A DNA stretch of 64,000 bases from Persicaria tinctoria (GCA_037127255.1 JBANSL010000020.1:63623598-63687597), one strand, 5' to 3'; positions 1-13,087 are shown, numbered from the stretch's first letter. Notes: a model not told the origin generated them from the letters alone. Made by a program: numbers and translations.

Positions 1-310
1 TCGAGCATTAAAATGTGAGGGGAGATGAAGCTCTTAAATGAATACTTAAGTTTTTGTATTAGAAGATGAATTTTGACCTTGTATCCTAAATTAAAAAATG
101 ATTTTTTTGGAAAAAGGAAAAGAATTCAATGTAACAGACAAACTCGGCAAGTCGAGAGACGGAAACATTGATAATGCACAAACCATCATGGAAAAACAAC
201 AAGAGGAAAAATAATGACGTAAAAGAGGAAACAACACCGAGTGAAAAACTAAGGGGGGCAATAAGGTGATAGGCTGACGCAGTGTAATATAGATGATCAG
301 ATACAATATA
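1..310. other. Intergenic, no gene recognised
   Basis: AT-rich sequence with only short chance reading frames. No RNA gene, repeat end or coding similarity is visible. Confidence 0.5.
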
Positions 311-550
311 CTCTGCTGTTAAAAAAATATAAGTTTTTTTAGGCTTAAAATTTAGTTTACAAATGTAAATTCTTTTAGGTTTTCTATTCATTAGAATAAA
401 ATAAAAGTAATTTTTTTACTTGTTTTATAAAATGTTATTGGTTGTTAGTGGTTGTGAATAATTAATGAGGGTATAAAAGTAACACTTTTTGTTTTACTTA
501 ATATATGTGTGCAAATACCTGAAAAGAGTTATAATTTTATACGGAAGGAG
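311..550. mobile_element. Degenerate Stowaway-like MITE
   Basis: The block is bounded by TA dinucleotides (309-310 and 551-552). The right end, ACGGAAGGAG before TA, is the reverse complement of the CTCCTTCCGT start typical of plant Stowaway (Tc1/mariner) MITEs. The left end (CTCTGCTGTT) matches it only partly, and the inverted similarity continues through an AT-rich stretch. It has no coding capacity. The remaining 551-856 shows nothing recognisable. Confidence 0.5.
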
Positions 551-856
551 TAATAGACTTGTCTTTGATGGTTAGTAGAACCAAGGAGCTCACCCAAGAA
601 TAAATGGAGAAATCTTATATTTGAGCTATGGAAAGACTATCTTATTTATATTAACCTTCAATGTGGAATTATTTAGATCCACCTATTATATAGCAGGTTT
701 TTAACTATTAAGTATTACATCTAAAAGAAAAAGTTGCCTTAACATTAATGTTCATCACGATGATAAACTTGGCAATTATACTTGGGGCAACCCATGGGGG
801 CAGAAGTACCACTTTAACTATGGGGCATTTATACTTGACAGACAAAAAAATCGGAT

Positions 857-2670
857 ATGCCGAATAATTACTACGTCAAATTGGATCGTTTACTAACACA
901 AAACGAAATCGTTGCAGCCTTCGACGACATTCAAGTCAGAATCCATCCGTTCACCAACTCCGACCACGCTTTCATCTCCCTCGATTTACGATCACCATCT
1001 AAGATCAACAGGAGTCCTTTCCGTTTTGAGATGGCTTGGACGACTAAACCAGAATTATCAAACCTAGTGAAACAGGCTTGGAGATTGAATTCTAACGGAT
1101 CCTACATGTTTAAACTCGTTAAAAAAACGAGTCTTCTAAAAAATTTAGCCAAGCAGTGGCATAAACGCACATTTCACAACATCCATAAACAAATTTTTGA
1201 GACGGATGAAGCGCTATTACTATTACAACAAACTCTGATTGCCAATCCAACTCAAGATCTAAACGCGAAACACAAGCGTTTGCTCAATAAGCGTGAGTGA
1301 ATGCTTGACTTCCAGCGTCGTTATTGGAGCCAACGGGCGAAGGCTAAACGCATCCGACTAAATGATACAAATTCAAGTTATTTCGATAGAATAGCTACAG
1401 CCAAACGGGGCAGCAAAATGGTTAAATTCCTGGCCTCTGATTCGGGATTGATCCTATCTAACCATGACCAAATCATAGACGAATTTGTTACCAGCTTCTC
1501 AAAGAGATTCAAGTCATCATACAACCACGATATTTCCTGTGACGAGGACCTTACTGTCATCAACCATGAAATTTCTGATCAACAAAATCAGCTGCTTACA
1601 GCGCCTGTCACAAACGCAGAAATTAAGTCAGCCATTTTTCCGATTGGAGCCGATAAGGCGTCGGGCCCTAACGGTATGCCGACGGGTTTCTACCAAAAAT
1701 ACTTGCACATTGTAGGGCTCTCCATCATTAAAGCAGTAAAAGCATTCTTTTCGAGTGGCAAGATGCTACGACAAATAAATCACACGTTCATCGCGCTTAT
1801 TCAGAAAAATGACGACCCTCAAAATGTGGGTCACTACAGGCTATATGGCTGCAAGATTAACAACAGTTTTTGACCAACTTATCCATCTCTTGCAAAGTGA
1901 TTTCACCAAAGGCAGGTTCATCCAAGACAATATATTCATTGCTCACGAAATTTTCCACTCATTTCGACTAACTAAAGCTAAGACATGCTATATGGCTGTC
2001 AAACTAGACATGAAAAAGGCATACGACCGTGTCGAATGGTCTTTCCTTTTCTCGACACTCACTAAATTCGGTTTCGACCAAAAATTTGTTCTGTGGATCA
2101 GAGAATGTGTACATACGGTTTCGTACTCAGTGCTTATAAATGACGAACCGTCGAAGGTTTTCCTCCCCTCAAGAGGCCTCAGACAGGGAGACCCTCTGTC
2201 CTCTTTCCTATTTATCCTTACAACTGAGGTTTTAGCTAGAACGCTACAGCAACGTTCAAATATCTCTATGGACTTGGGGTTTACCCTCGGTAGGGGTGGG
2301 GTGAAGATCACATTCCTTGCGTTCGCTGATGATATCATGCTATTTGGCAGAGCAAACCAATCTACTTGTTTTGAATTCTCAAACATAATATAGCGTTTCT
2401 ATCAGATCTCTGGCCAACAGGTCAACCTACATAAGTCCAGTTTCTAGGTGTCACCAAACACTTCAACCACAACCATCCACACGGTCACAAATGCTATGGG
2501 CATCTCCCATGCAAATAATCTAGAAAAATTTCTAGGATGTCCCATTATTAAAGGTCGGGTAAACAAAAACACTTTCACGGATATCATCCTCAAAACAAAG
2601 CTGCACCTGACTAAATGGAAAGCCTCATCTATTTCAGTCGAATGAAGGAAAGTTCTAACCATTTTAAAAT
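857..2670 (+). mobile_element. Decayed LINE (non-LTR retrotransposon) with endonuclease tail and reverse transcriptase
   Basis: The first frame carries the C-terminal end of an AP-type endonuclease (VKLDRLL, then an SDH motif near residue 35) followed by the usual LINE linker. The frame meets an in-frame TGA at 1298-1300 and continues to 1873. A frame change and a missing piece (the conserved block after GHYR is gone) lead into 1809-2393. That frame has reverse transcriptase motifs: KLDMKKAYDRVEW, SRGLRQGDPLS and the catalytic FADD in LAFADDIMLFG. A last trace ends near 2645-2670. The element is clearly dead: a stop, a frameshift, an internal deletion and no 5' end. AT-rich DNA without features follows up to 2962. 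Confidence 0.85.
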
Positions 2671-2973
2671 ACAAATCATTTCAGTTTTTTTTTATATTTT
2701 TTACAAAACTAAAATCTCTATAAAAAAAATATAATTTTTATAAAAATAATCTCATACACATGAAATTATTTGTTAAAAATTAAGTAATATTTTATAGATT
2801 TTTTTATTATTTTTAAAAAAATATACCAAAAATTGTACTACATTTTGAGAATTAACTCTTTTTCCCCTCTAATATATACCTAGTGTATAAGTTAAGCTTT
2901 TTTATTTTATAAAGATTCTATTAAATTTATTGATTTAGTAAATTTGTAATTTTTTTAACAATTCACTCGTTTC

Positions 2974-3353
2974 TTTACTTGACGTTCCGCGTAAAGTTTG
3001 ACATTTTCTTTGTAAAATCTCGCGCGACGGTTAACCCACCACTGAAAGACTTCAACGATCACACATGGTTGTACCGTCAGGTTGCCCTCTTTAGGGTAAC
3101 ACTTTTGAGACTGGGTTCCACCTTCTTTTGGATTGTCCTATCACTTCTATACTTTTCAAAAGATTTACTTGACGTTCCGCATAAAGTTCGACATTTCCTT
3201 TGGAAAATCTCGCGTGACGGTTTATCCACAACTAAAAGACTTCAACGATCGCATATGGATGTGTCGTCAAATTGCCCTCTTTGTGGCAACACTCTTGAGA
3301 CTTGGTTCCACCTTCTTTTGAATTGTCCTATCACTTATATGCTTCTCAAAAGC
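2974..3353 (+). repeat. 190-bp tandem duplication inside the LINE tail
   Basis: The segment starting TTACTTGACGTTCCGC at 2976 recurs 190 bp later at 3166. Both copies encode the same zf-RVT stretch but have drifted by many substitutions. Only the second keeps the Cys residues of the zinc-binding motif cleanly. Confidence 0.85.
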
Positions 3354-4219
3354 TTTGATTTAACCATTCTTTCTTCTGTAAATGACCTAGTCAACCTAGA
3401 CTATAATACGATGCTTACTCAATTGCATTCAGCGTTGGGTAACGCGGCTATGGCCTTGCTGGCCACGATCAGGTGAAGTGTCGGTTCTTTAAAAATAAAG
3501 TTGTGTTTGATCCTAATTTTAAACTTTGAGTTACCGACATCTCAATTTTCATCGCTACTACTAGTGATACTTGGTCTGCAACCAAATATGTTTTGCGGGT
3601 TGACAGTTCTTCGGGCAGTCCACAGCGAGGTCTTTCCAGTCCTTCTGATCTACCGAGTCGTCGTCCGATTAAATCACTAAGGCCTTCCTCATGGCAAAAA
3701 CCGCCTACGTCTTTTTATAAACTAAATTTTGATGGTTCTTCCAGATCAAATGGATCGGGTTCTTCCGGGTTTGTTACTAGGAAGGATTGCGGTGCTATTG
3801 TTTCCTTGGGCAACGACCCCTGCAGTAATATTACTATTATCTACGCTGAAGCTTTGGCCCTTCGGTTGGGTGTTCTGAAAGGTAAGCAACTTCATATTGA
3901 CAACCTTCTAATTGAAAGGGATTGCCTGACGATTGTTAAAGCTCTTCTGGGTGACTGGTCATGTCCCTGGAACATTGAGCTACTACAATCAGATACGAGG
4001 GTTGATCTATCAAACTTCACTATTGTTGTTATTCGTCATATATTTAGGGAATCAAATGTTGTGGCAGACAGGACTGCTCGTCTTGCTTACGGATACCCTG
4101 CCGAGAATAGCTGCTCATCGGACCATCTGTTGGCTCATCTCGTCCGTCTGGACGCTATAGGAAGGCCCCTGGCTTGTCGTAAGCCTCACTAACTCTTATC
4201 TTGCTTCGGGAAAAAAAAA
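2977..4219 (+). mobile_element. 5'-truncated LINE tail with zf-RVT and RNase H, flanked by 14-bp target duplication
   Basis: TCACTCGTTTCTTT occurs at 2963-2976 and again at 4220-4233, directly after a poly(A) run at 4211-4219. This is the signature of target-primed reverse transcription, so this is an insertion separate from the LINE upstream. The body holds a zf-RVT zinc-binding segment (about 3165-3350, SNCPLCGNTLETWFHLLLNC) and an RNase H-like RVT_3 domain at 3593-4192. The latter has FYKLNFDGSS at its start, an AEALALRLGV helix, and IERDC and RESNVVAD motifs near the end. The frames between the domains are interrupted, so it is non-functional. An internal tandem duplication is listed separately. 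Confidence 0.85.
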
Positions 4220-4489
4220 TCACTCGTTTCTTTTAAGATTTTTTTTTCCCTAATAAAAATTGTGTTATTTATGCAATTAAGTTAGACAAAGCAAAAATAA
4301 AACAATATACTTCTATGAATATAAATGGTTGATTAAAAACACCTTACCATTAGGTTTAGCCGGTCGGCGCGAGGTGCAATTCGGTTTGCGTTGTTCTTGC
4401 CGGTTAGGCCACGTGTCCGGGATTTACCACCAAAGGTACATGAGTTGCTCTCGTTATAAAAAAATAATGAATTTAGTGGGGTTAGTCCC

Positions 4490-4950
4490 TACTTCATACT
4501 AAACCACCATCCAGAAGCATCCCTGCGGATGAGGATACAGAAGTATCTATCTTGCTGAGTATTTGGAGAGGTGTCTCACTAGAAGAGGTGAGAGATGTGG
4601 TCGGCGCATCCGTTAATCTCTCGAAAATGCAAAATGTTAACATTCTCAAATGACGGAGTAAGATATTATCTACCGTGAGCATCTCGATTTCTCATTGGCA
4701 AGACCAGCCTCATTTGATTGCGTTGATCATAATAAGGTTACCCCCTTCAACGTGAATACTGGACATAACCATATCATTCGCCATCTTGATATCAAAAAGA
4801 AGTCTCATTGCTTCAGTCATGAGCGGTGAACCGAGTAAGTTGTCTACCTCCGCAACTAATCAATGAACCCAGTGGTCGCGAATAATGAAACCTACACAAG
4901 AAGCGCCTGAGTATTGTTACTTGTTAGTACCACCGAAGTTTATTTTGAAT
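4490..4950 (-). mobile_element. RNase H-domain LINE fragment, minus strand, degenerate
   Basis: Translated on the minus strand with stops ignored, the segment reads like an RVT_3 RNase H domain: FKINFGGT at the start, VGFIIRDH, then LLGSPLMTEAMRLLFDIKMA and SIHVEGGNLIMINAIK. At least two in-frame stops lie inside. It sits tail to tail with the plus-strand LINE at 2977-4219. The segment 4234-4490 between them holds no gene. The stretch 4951-5362 probably contains the 3'-UTR of the next gene. Confidence 0.65.
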
Positions 4951-5362
4951 GTTTATTCAGGGGGTTTATTGATTGACTTTATTCCATCGCATGGGTCGTT
5001 TTTGTGGAAGCATTATACTGCTGAACGATTTATGTTTGTTGGAAAATGGAATTTGGGCAAAAACTACTCCGTAAATGAACATGACAAATAGTGACATGAC
5101 AGAAATTACTGTATAAGACAAACGCATTTTCAAGGTAATTAATGATGGACAGCCCAGCACATAAAACAGTAAGACTGTCGACCAAACAAACAAGAAATGT
5201 ACATTCGCCTTTTTTTCATAGCTTAGCCAACTAGTCGCATATAAAACCTTCACATCGGTCACTTTATTTTCAAGGGCAGTGTAAAATAGAAACATAACTG
5301 CAACAAAATAACAGCAGTTGGTTTAGGCTTGACGACTTCTCCATTGCTCAACACATCCATCA

Positions 5363-8034
5363 TCACCATGACCTCTGCGAACCACCAGAAGAATGCCCAT
5401 TCAATCTGTCGAGCACGGTGTTGAAATCCACAGGCTGTCCACTCTCCTCGAGCCTCTGAATCACGTTCGCAGCGTGGTCGCCCCTGTAACCCATGCTCAC
5501 CAGCTTGTCGATAAGCTCATTGTATGGATGGCTTCGAACGAACTGTGGAGGGCTGGGAGCTCGCATCATATGACCTGCACTGGTGGGTGGCTGTGGGTGT
5601 GGGTTGTGAAGGGGGGCGTTAGCTGGTGGGTAGCCACCCTGTGAGTAGTGTGTTGGAGTGGGATGATGAGACCGACTCCCCTCACCGTCGTATATCATGT
5701 AGGAACCACCAGGAGCAGGATATCCATCACCGCCCTTCATGGGTTGAGGTGGAGGCTGAGTCTGAAGCGGCCTGCCAGATCCACCATATCCATAAGACAC
5801 TGCATCAGCCCGATTTAGCCCCTGTTGAGGAACTCCAGGTGTTGGCATTTGCATTGGCATAGAACTTGTCAGTTGTTCCTGGGGATGTGGATTTGGAGGC
5901 TGATTTTGGATATATGCTGGATAAACCGATGGAGCTCTGATCTGAGTTTGTGATTGCACTAGCTGTGGTTGTCCAGGCTGTACAGGAGGCTGAGAAATTG
6001 GCTGAGGCCACTGTTGTTGATACTGAGGGAACTGTTGAGCTTGTGAAGGTTGGTTGACATGACCTTGTAGTGGGTTGGGTGCCATCTGTGGCGCCCGATA
6101 TTGGGGATCAGCTGGGACATATGGACCCTGAGGAGGTAGAGGCTGAGGTTGAGCAGCTGGATTTGGCAATTGGGTTGCAGGTAAGTAATAAGATGGCTGT
6201 TGGGTTATGGTTTGCGGTGTCGATTGTGAGGATGCAGCAATAGAAACAGGCTGCTGCTGCTGCTGCTCTGTAGCCCTCGTGGGAAGAGAGGGTTGTGCGG
6301 TGACTTGGTGGGGCAGGGCCAGGGCCAATTGCTGGTTGTGCATCTCTGGTCCATCATCCAACTTTTTGGACTCGGGGGCTGGTGTGGCAGATTTCTCCTC
6401 TTGCTGTGAGCGGGAAGATTCTTTCTGAGCAAGCTGTAGCTTAGCTAATTCCTTCTGAGTGTCAGCTAGTTCTTGTTTGTCTCTCAGTATCTGAACAGAC
6501 CGGTGAACCTGCAGAAGTAGAAGAACAGAATCAAATCAAGTTACAGATTTCACTCCCACTAGAACCAAAACTGCTATCTTATAACTACCACTGTTATCTG
6601 CTATGTGCTACCAAAGAACAACCACAGATGTGCCGAGGCAAATAACCTCTCAAGCAAGCATGATACAAGGCAAAAAGCTCATTACTTGACTATTAAGAAG
6701 TAATCTGAATCTCTTATCTAAGGGAAGGAGCTACAGCAAATCAAAAGCATCGCCTTTATCACAAGCTCAAAGACAAAGTCCCTTTACAGCACAAAATTAA
6801 GATAAATGACACAAGCAAGGGGAAAACATAAACACTTGTAGAAATCAGGAATACAAGGAAGCACGAAAGAATATATCAGTTGACAAAAACCCAAACCGAT
6901 CACATACCGAATTAGAGCAGCAGATGTGCAAATAAACAGTTAAACTTTAAAAGTAAGAATTTTAGAACACAGACACAAGAGCATTAAAATTTGGATGCAT
7001 CACAGAAGCATAAAGTCTTCGGGAACTAGATATTATAAATAAGAGACTCTACATCGGGAACCTGTTCATCCAATTATCAATAATGTGCATATCAAACTCC
7101 ACACATTGATCAGACTTACTTCTTGAAGATGCTTATCCAAAGATTTAAGCTTGGCATCTGCCTCCTTGTTTTCATGATCCAATTCAGACCGCATCTCCCC
7201 AATTGATTTATCAAGGTTGTAGCAATACAATTCCAATTGTGAAAGACGTGAACTAATTCCTTCTAGAAAGCGCATAAGATTGTCAGAATATTTTTTCATC
7301 GTGTTCTCAACAGTTGTGATCAGCTCCTGATTGACAGAGTCCTCAGGTTGGGTATAGATATTGGGGGTAGGAAACACTGATGCCCTTGACACTCGTTTTT
7401 TCTGGAAATCCTGCGAAATAAGTATAAAATCTATGAGAAACACGGATGAGAGAACAGCTGAAGTTATTGAATTTGAACTTAGAGAAGAAAGAACAGCTGA
7501 AGCCAACAAATTGCCTAGGTTGGAAGCGAACAATGTTACATTGAGCTCAGCTAATTGAATTTACTAATTGCTACGCTCTGAATAAAAGCTCCCCATCGTC
7601 TCCTGGCGATGCAAAGCCCACCAGAAGCTTAGGATAAATTCAACCATAATAATCTTACAACTAAACGAAAGAATCAAGGAATCTATCCGCATTAAATCAA
7701 TATCCAGACCACCAAAATCAATCGATTAGCCAATTTTCTCGAACTTCGCAGGAAGAACAAAACCCTAACATGAACAAATTTCAAATAATCACAATCGAAG
7801 AGCTAGAATTCAAACCAAGTTAAGACACTATGCCGAATAGAAAGGAAAAGAACAATTCAACATTACCTTGGTTGAGTTGGTTCCGATCACGGGATCGGAG
7901 TGACCCCCGTTAGAAGAGTCCTGGTGGTTGTCAAAGTCCTCGTACGAGCACAGTATATCATCCGAAGCGAAATCAAAACCACCACCCATGGAACCTGACT
8001 TCTTAGCCCTACCAGCAGACGATCCAGACGCCAT
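5363..8034 (-). CDS. FLOE: FLOE-type prion-like protein with C-terminal DUF1421
   Basis: Three exons fit in frame: 7867-8034, 7120-7410 and 5363-6508, with GT-AG introns, giving 534 residues. Residues 1-56 are Ser/Gly/Asp-rich (MASGSSAGRAKKSGSMGG start, DFASDDILCSYEDFD). Residues about 80-190 form a heptad-rich coiled coil. About 200-475 is extremely Gln/Pro/Ser-rich, including a short poly-Q tract (CAG repeats, plus-strand 6250-6270). The last ~53 residues, beginning YNELIDKLVSMGYRG, are the UBA-like DUF1421 domain. Arabidopsis FLOE1 has this exact order and forms condensates that sense water during seed germination; a similar role here is inference. The start is chosen because the N-terminus matches the family and no other ATG fits the splice frame. 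The 5'-UTR probably reaches upstream to about 8270. Confidence 0.88.
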
Positions 8035-9359
8035 CGAAGGGATAACACGGAACGATCGAACAAGTGAAACTTGAAATCCGCTGCCGATTTCTGGAGCTCA
8101 AACACATAAAACGGATAAATAGGGAGGAGATGTACAAGAGATTCGTTGCTTAATCCTGCACGTAGAAGATCAATCTCGAGATTTCAAACCGCGGAAGACA
8201 AGACAATCACACGAGGAAGGGGAGAAGTGTAGACGAAAGGAAACATCGGAGGAAGACGCTCTCTTTATCTATCTAGAGCGCTCATGAAGCGATAAATTGA
8301 CCAACCGGGATTAGAAAAGGTTCCCGATTTGCCCCTGTCCATCGTGGCTATTTACGTGATGGCAAATTTCACCGTTTCGCGAAATAGCACCAACTTTGGA
8401 GATATATGCATAAAATAGTAAAAACTTTCAACGTTGCAAATATAGCACCAGCTATGTTACAAAATAATAGGGGTTTTGGCCTTCTGGAGTTCTGGGTAGC
8501 TGGAATTGGAGCTGGGTAGACATGGTCACCGGTTGGACTCATCGGGTTGACGGCCCCGACCTGTCGAGACACGAGTTTGGATATCCCAATCCAGACCCTA
8601 ACCTAAGATGGGAGGTTCGTGTGGGTATAATTTGTAAGATTGATTTTGCTTTGGGACTGTTTGGTAAATTGATTGGTGGGTGTTGGGGATATTTTTTCCA
8701 ATTTAATACTGTACTGTTTAAAAGGTGTGGACGGTGAAGCGGTGGGTGGACATTGCAAAATGTCAAAAGTCATGAATGATGATAAACGTTTTTCTTCCTC
8801 CACCTCTAATTTTTGTTGTCAAATTCATTCACTCATTACATCATTCAACAGCTCGTTCGTACAATTAGTTTACTTAGAGTAAAAGCGACGATTTTCTATT
8901 TTGGATGAGCACTAAACGTCATCCCCAAATTTCCTACATTAAGAACACTGTCGTTATTTAGCTATATTCATGAACATAATGCAACGCTTTTCACATCACA
9001 AAATGCTCGTCACCGCTGCAATCCCTTGACCTCTCTGTCGCTTTTCACATCATAAATCTTCTATGTACCAAATTACCAATCTTATCTCGTGTGAGTTTAA
9101 ACTACAAAAGTAAACAGGGTACAAAAAACACGACGAGGTTTGAGAAGCTTCGGGGAGCTGCCATGAACTGTCGAAAAGCTTAAATGAATGCAGCGTACAA
9201 GTACAACAAGTTATACATTATAATGTGCAGTTCTAATCCATTTGAATCAAAGAATAGTAATTAGCAGCACAAGTTGTTGTCAAAATAAGCCTTAGAGGGA
9301 CCAACCTAGATATTCTCGTGAGGCGATGCCAGGGTTGTATTGGATGTATATTGCAGGTT
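8035..9359. other. Intergenic; 5' leader of FLOE gene and 3'-UTR of LLG gene
   Basis: About 8035-8280 is probably the FLOE leader and promoter. 8300-8900 has only short frames. About 9060-9359 is probably the 3'-UTR of the LORELEI-like gene. No transposon ends were recognised. Confidence 0.5.
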
Positions 9360-10766
9360 TCAGAGGACGAGGAACAAGAGCAAAGCCAGAGTACAAGAAG
9401 AAAGCACTGCCACAGGTGGAAGCATGTAGCCCATTGGGGCACCGCTTTTGGCGACATCTTTGGCAGATGTCACGTTTGAGCAGTCAAGACCGTTTTTACC
9501 TTCCTTGCACTCGTTGGCAAAGAGGCCTGGCGGGTACTTGCCGTAGAGATTTATGTAGCTGAACATGGTGGTGGCACAGTCGGTTTTCATGTCGCTTATT
9601 TTGTCTGCAAAGGGGCAGGCAAATTCCTTGAAGGCAGGGCAGCAGGTTTCGGCGGTGTATCTTGGGCCCTTGCATCGGCTTGTGAGGATAGTGTAGTTCT
9701 GGTTCTCGAAATCTATATCACAGCCTGCAGATCACACGAAATTGCTCAATTTTCATATCCATCAGAATATCAGATGATTCAGATGTATATCATTAATGAT
9801 TGATCAAAATTTTGCTATTCACTTTCCATTAGCATGACAGTAAAAGTGCACAAAGACGACATAGCAGCGCAATAAACAAGATTAACCATTGCTGAAGACA
9901 GATAAACCATGGCTAAAATGCAAATCTTCGTGACCGCAAGAAAAATGACTGTGCAGTGTGATTGATTCTCAGTTTCTCACAGCTAGGTTTCTTATCCTAA
10001 ATTCCTAATCCAGGGACTGATAATTTGAATCTAGGGATTTAGGGTAAGAACCGCTATGAGAATCAATCACATTTCACACAAGTCAAGAACACGAAAAGGG
10101 AAAATGATAACTTGAATCTGAGATTGAAACCCCAAAAGCAACTTGATGGACCCCAGAAATTGGAAGCTTGCTCCTCTCAATTATCAACTATTCAACAACT
10201 AAAAAGTAAAAATCACCTTTCACCATTTATCAGATAATCAGATGGAGCCGGTGCAGGTTATTGAAAGAGGCAGAGATCAACCAATTTGAAGAATAAATTT
10301 GTCTGATTCATTATGAATCTCAATCTCTCACAGTAGAAAAATCTATATATTTAGGGATCTGTTAATGTAATGTCATTTTCTTGTGTAATCTCAGCTGCTA
10401 ATCTACGAAACATAAAACGAGGATAAATTCTGAATCTATATAACGGAAAAGCACAAAGCTTGACAATGTGATTGATGATAAGAAGGTAACAAACGTACTC
10501 TTCGTAGTCTGAAGCAACGAGCGTCCGATAGATCCATGAGATTCAAATACGGCATCTGCATAAACAAAACAAAACAAATTGATCATCAATTTCAACTGCA
10601 AATCAACAAAACTCGCAAAAACCTAACATCCAAAATCAACTAATTCTGAAACGTTCATTGGGGATTAATTGAAAATGAACCTACCAGAAATGTAGGAGGA
10701 AGACGCCCAATTGGCCGAAAGGGAGAAAAAAATGAAACACAGCAAATGCAATCGATTGAAGGCCAT
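9360..10766 (-). CDS. LLG: LORELEI-like GPI-anchored protein (LLG)
   Basis: Three exons fit in frame: 10685-10766, 10499-10555 and 9360-9724, giving 167 residues, the usual LLG length. The start is a signal peptide (MAFNRLHLLCFIFFSLSANW). The third exon carries the family core: eight cysteines including a CC pair, DCATTMFSYINLYGKYPPGL and the CKEG motif. The last ~20 residues are hydrophobic after a small-residue stretch, a GPI-anchor signal. LLG proteins act at the plasma membrane as co-receptors and chaperones for FERONIA-type receptor kinases that bind RALF peptides, in growth, immunity and fertilisation. Nothing looks broken. Intron 2 (9725-10498) carries a MITE. Confidence 0.93.
9951..10079. 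mobile_element. Short MITE or foldback in LLG intron 2
   Basis: The left arm GTGTGATTGATTCTC pairs with the right arm GAGAATCAATCAC, and the inverted similarity extends about 45 bases inward on each side (TTCTTATCCTAAATTCC against GGGATTTAGGGTAAGAA). It is a non-coding hairpin-like element. Its superfamily is undetermined. Confidence 0.6.
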
Positions 10767-11251
10767 TGTTTTACTTTCTTTTGATTAGGGATCACAACTT
10801 TTGTGGGATTCTTCAAATCATCCACCGATCAATTGATCGGTAGATTCGTTCCTCCAACTTTCGCGACCAAATTCCCTTTGCCGGCCGTCGCCCAGTGTCT
10901 TTTTTTGATGATTTTTTTTGAAAAATAGTTACTCTTTCGATTCCCTTTCAGTAATCCCACGGAAAAACGGGGAGAGAGATTGAGGGTGACTGAGAGATTG
11001 GGGGGAAACCGTGCCTCCGTGTTTGTTCGAGGTGTCTGCCCATTGCCAAAACGCAAACCCCACACGAAACCCGCTGTATATTCTTCATTACAATTGATAA
11101 TGGGCCTTCGAAAAATCGTGGCCCAAAATTTGGGCCAAGATTAGGCCTTCGAAAAAATTTGGGCCTTTCAGAAACTGGCCCAACTTTTGACGCTCTCTGG
11201 AAAATTAGGCCGCGTTTACGGATCTGTTCCCTCTCGAAAATAAAATACAAA
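10767..11251. other. LLG promoter/leader region
   Basis: No gene here. The region lies between the LLG start codon and the target duplication of the outer MULE, so it probably holds the LLG promoter. Several GGCC-rich short words repeat (10860-11210), but no clear structure emerges. Confidence 0.45.
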
Positions 11252-12016
11252 TAAAAAATAGGGTAAACGGTAGGAAACCACCCCTAAAATAGCTCATATT
11301 GCTCATAACCACCCCTTATATGCTTAATTGCTGAAAACCACCCTTTAAAAGCCTTCCGTTTGCAATGAACCACCCTTTTAAGCTTTCCATCACTCCCTCC
11401 GTTAAATATATTTAAAAAAAACGGAATTTTCGCCGGGTGCCCTTGAGGTAAGGCCAAATTCGCCGGGTGTACAAAAGTTTTACATAATTCGTGATATGCC
11501 CCTAAGGTTTGCAATTTTTTCGCCAAATACCCCTACGTCTAATCCGTTTGCAAAATAATAAAATAAAAAATAAAAAAGATACTTTCCATCCCCTTCGATA
11601 CCCTTCAATCTCCATCTGCAACTGGAGCGAGAGAGAGGGGCATGGAGAGAGGAGGTCGCCTGAAGATTTGAAGCTGGTGGAGGGACATACACGAGGAGGA
11701 AGGAGGCGCACCGATGAATGCCCGATCGAAGACCGTTGTCAGCTGAGGCAGAGATAGGAGGTCGTCCGCTTGAAGATCTCAACGTTGTTGGAGGGACAGA
11801 CACGAGGAGAGACGAGGTCGACGCCGACGACTGCCTAGGTATGTCTCCATTCTTTCGGCTTTCAGAATTTAGGATTTAGGGATTTTTCTATTTGGAGATT
11901 TTTGGGTTGGATTCTAGTTTTATGGTCTTTGAATTGAGGTTTGGGGGTAGGATCCATGAAAATTTATGTGAATTTGTGAGACCTAATGCTCTTGAAGGTG
12001 ATAACAGTGGAAAATT

Positions 12017-12320
12017 AATTGTCTCTTGTTTCATGGATGAATCATTCTTATTCTTGACATTACCAGTACATATCCAATATGAATAAACTAGGGATTGTTT
12101 ATGATAGGGTAATAAGGATTGAGTCATTGACCCTAATTTGTGCAGAAAGAAAGATGTGATATGATCTGAGCAATTCAAACAAGATTAAACTCACTATATA
12201 AGAGAAGATGGATGGCAAGGCCCTTAATTGATTGTCTCTTGTTTCATGGATGAATCATTCTTATTCTTGACATTACCGGTACATATTCAATGTGAATAAA
12301 CTAGGGATTGTTTATGACTC
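12017..12320 (+). repeat. Direct repeat pair, about 95 bp each, inside inner MULE
   Basis: The segment around 12017-12110 (ATTGTCTCTTGTTTCATGGA ... ACTAGGGATTGTTTATGA) recurs at about 12228-12320 with few changes. The offset is about 210 bases. Confidence 0.75.
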
Positions 12321-12470
12321 GTTCTTTGGGATTTAGAGATGGTAGATGATAAAACCATTCATATTTAGAGATTTATTGAAAGGATTGAGTGATCACTGAT
12401 TAGTTGCCTAATCTAGATAATAATTTGATAATGTACAATATAATTTACATGGATTTGAAGCTTGTTAAAA

Positions 12471-12539
12471 AGTCTACTAGCTCAAACGGTATAGCATGTG
12501 CTTATGCACAAGATGTGGGTTCGACTCCTACATAGACTA
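12471..12539 (+). other. tRNA-like module, copy 1
   Basis: The module has a cloverleaf-like layout. An acceptor-type end AGTCTAC is matched by ATAGACT. A D-arm starts TAGCTCAAACGGTATAGC. A hairpin TGTGC/GCACA sits where the anticodon arm belongs. A T-arm GTGGGTTCGACTCCTAC pairs well. The D-arm and anticodon loop are defective, so it is not a working tRNA gene. Confidence 0.55.
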
Positions 12540-13087
12540 ATACAATGATTTAGACTTGTTAAATACCTACACTACAAAAGCTCTGTCAAAATTTGGCTTG
12601 AATTTTACAAGTTTGAATCTGTCATAGTTGAACAAATGCATAGGAAGATTCTATATTCAAAATCAGTTACAGAACTTATTTCTTCTGATCGGTTGCTGAG
12701 GGGGTCAAGTGAGCATGGTTCAGCTGCTATGCCTTGCAATGCGATCACCGAGGATAGGAAGCAACTGAGTAAAGGAGAAACCGATCTCTTGAGTCTAGAG
12801 ACGACTTGTGCTTCAAAGGAGATAGCAATACAAATAAAAAAAATCAGAAATTATGACAGCAACCCATGGAGAATGTATGACAACAAATGATCGAGAAGGA
12901 AATCAGTGTGTAGGTAGTAAATGCTATTGTGAGCCATTGCAAGGCTCAAGTAGCAGAAAATTCCCACGATCAGCTACTGGATAAGAGATTGAAGTGCAAT
13001 TTAATGGACAATAATTAATGATCAGCTAAGCCTTGCACAGATTGTGTTTATAGTGTTGAAAACATATGCCTTTAAAGTGCTGATTTT

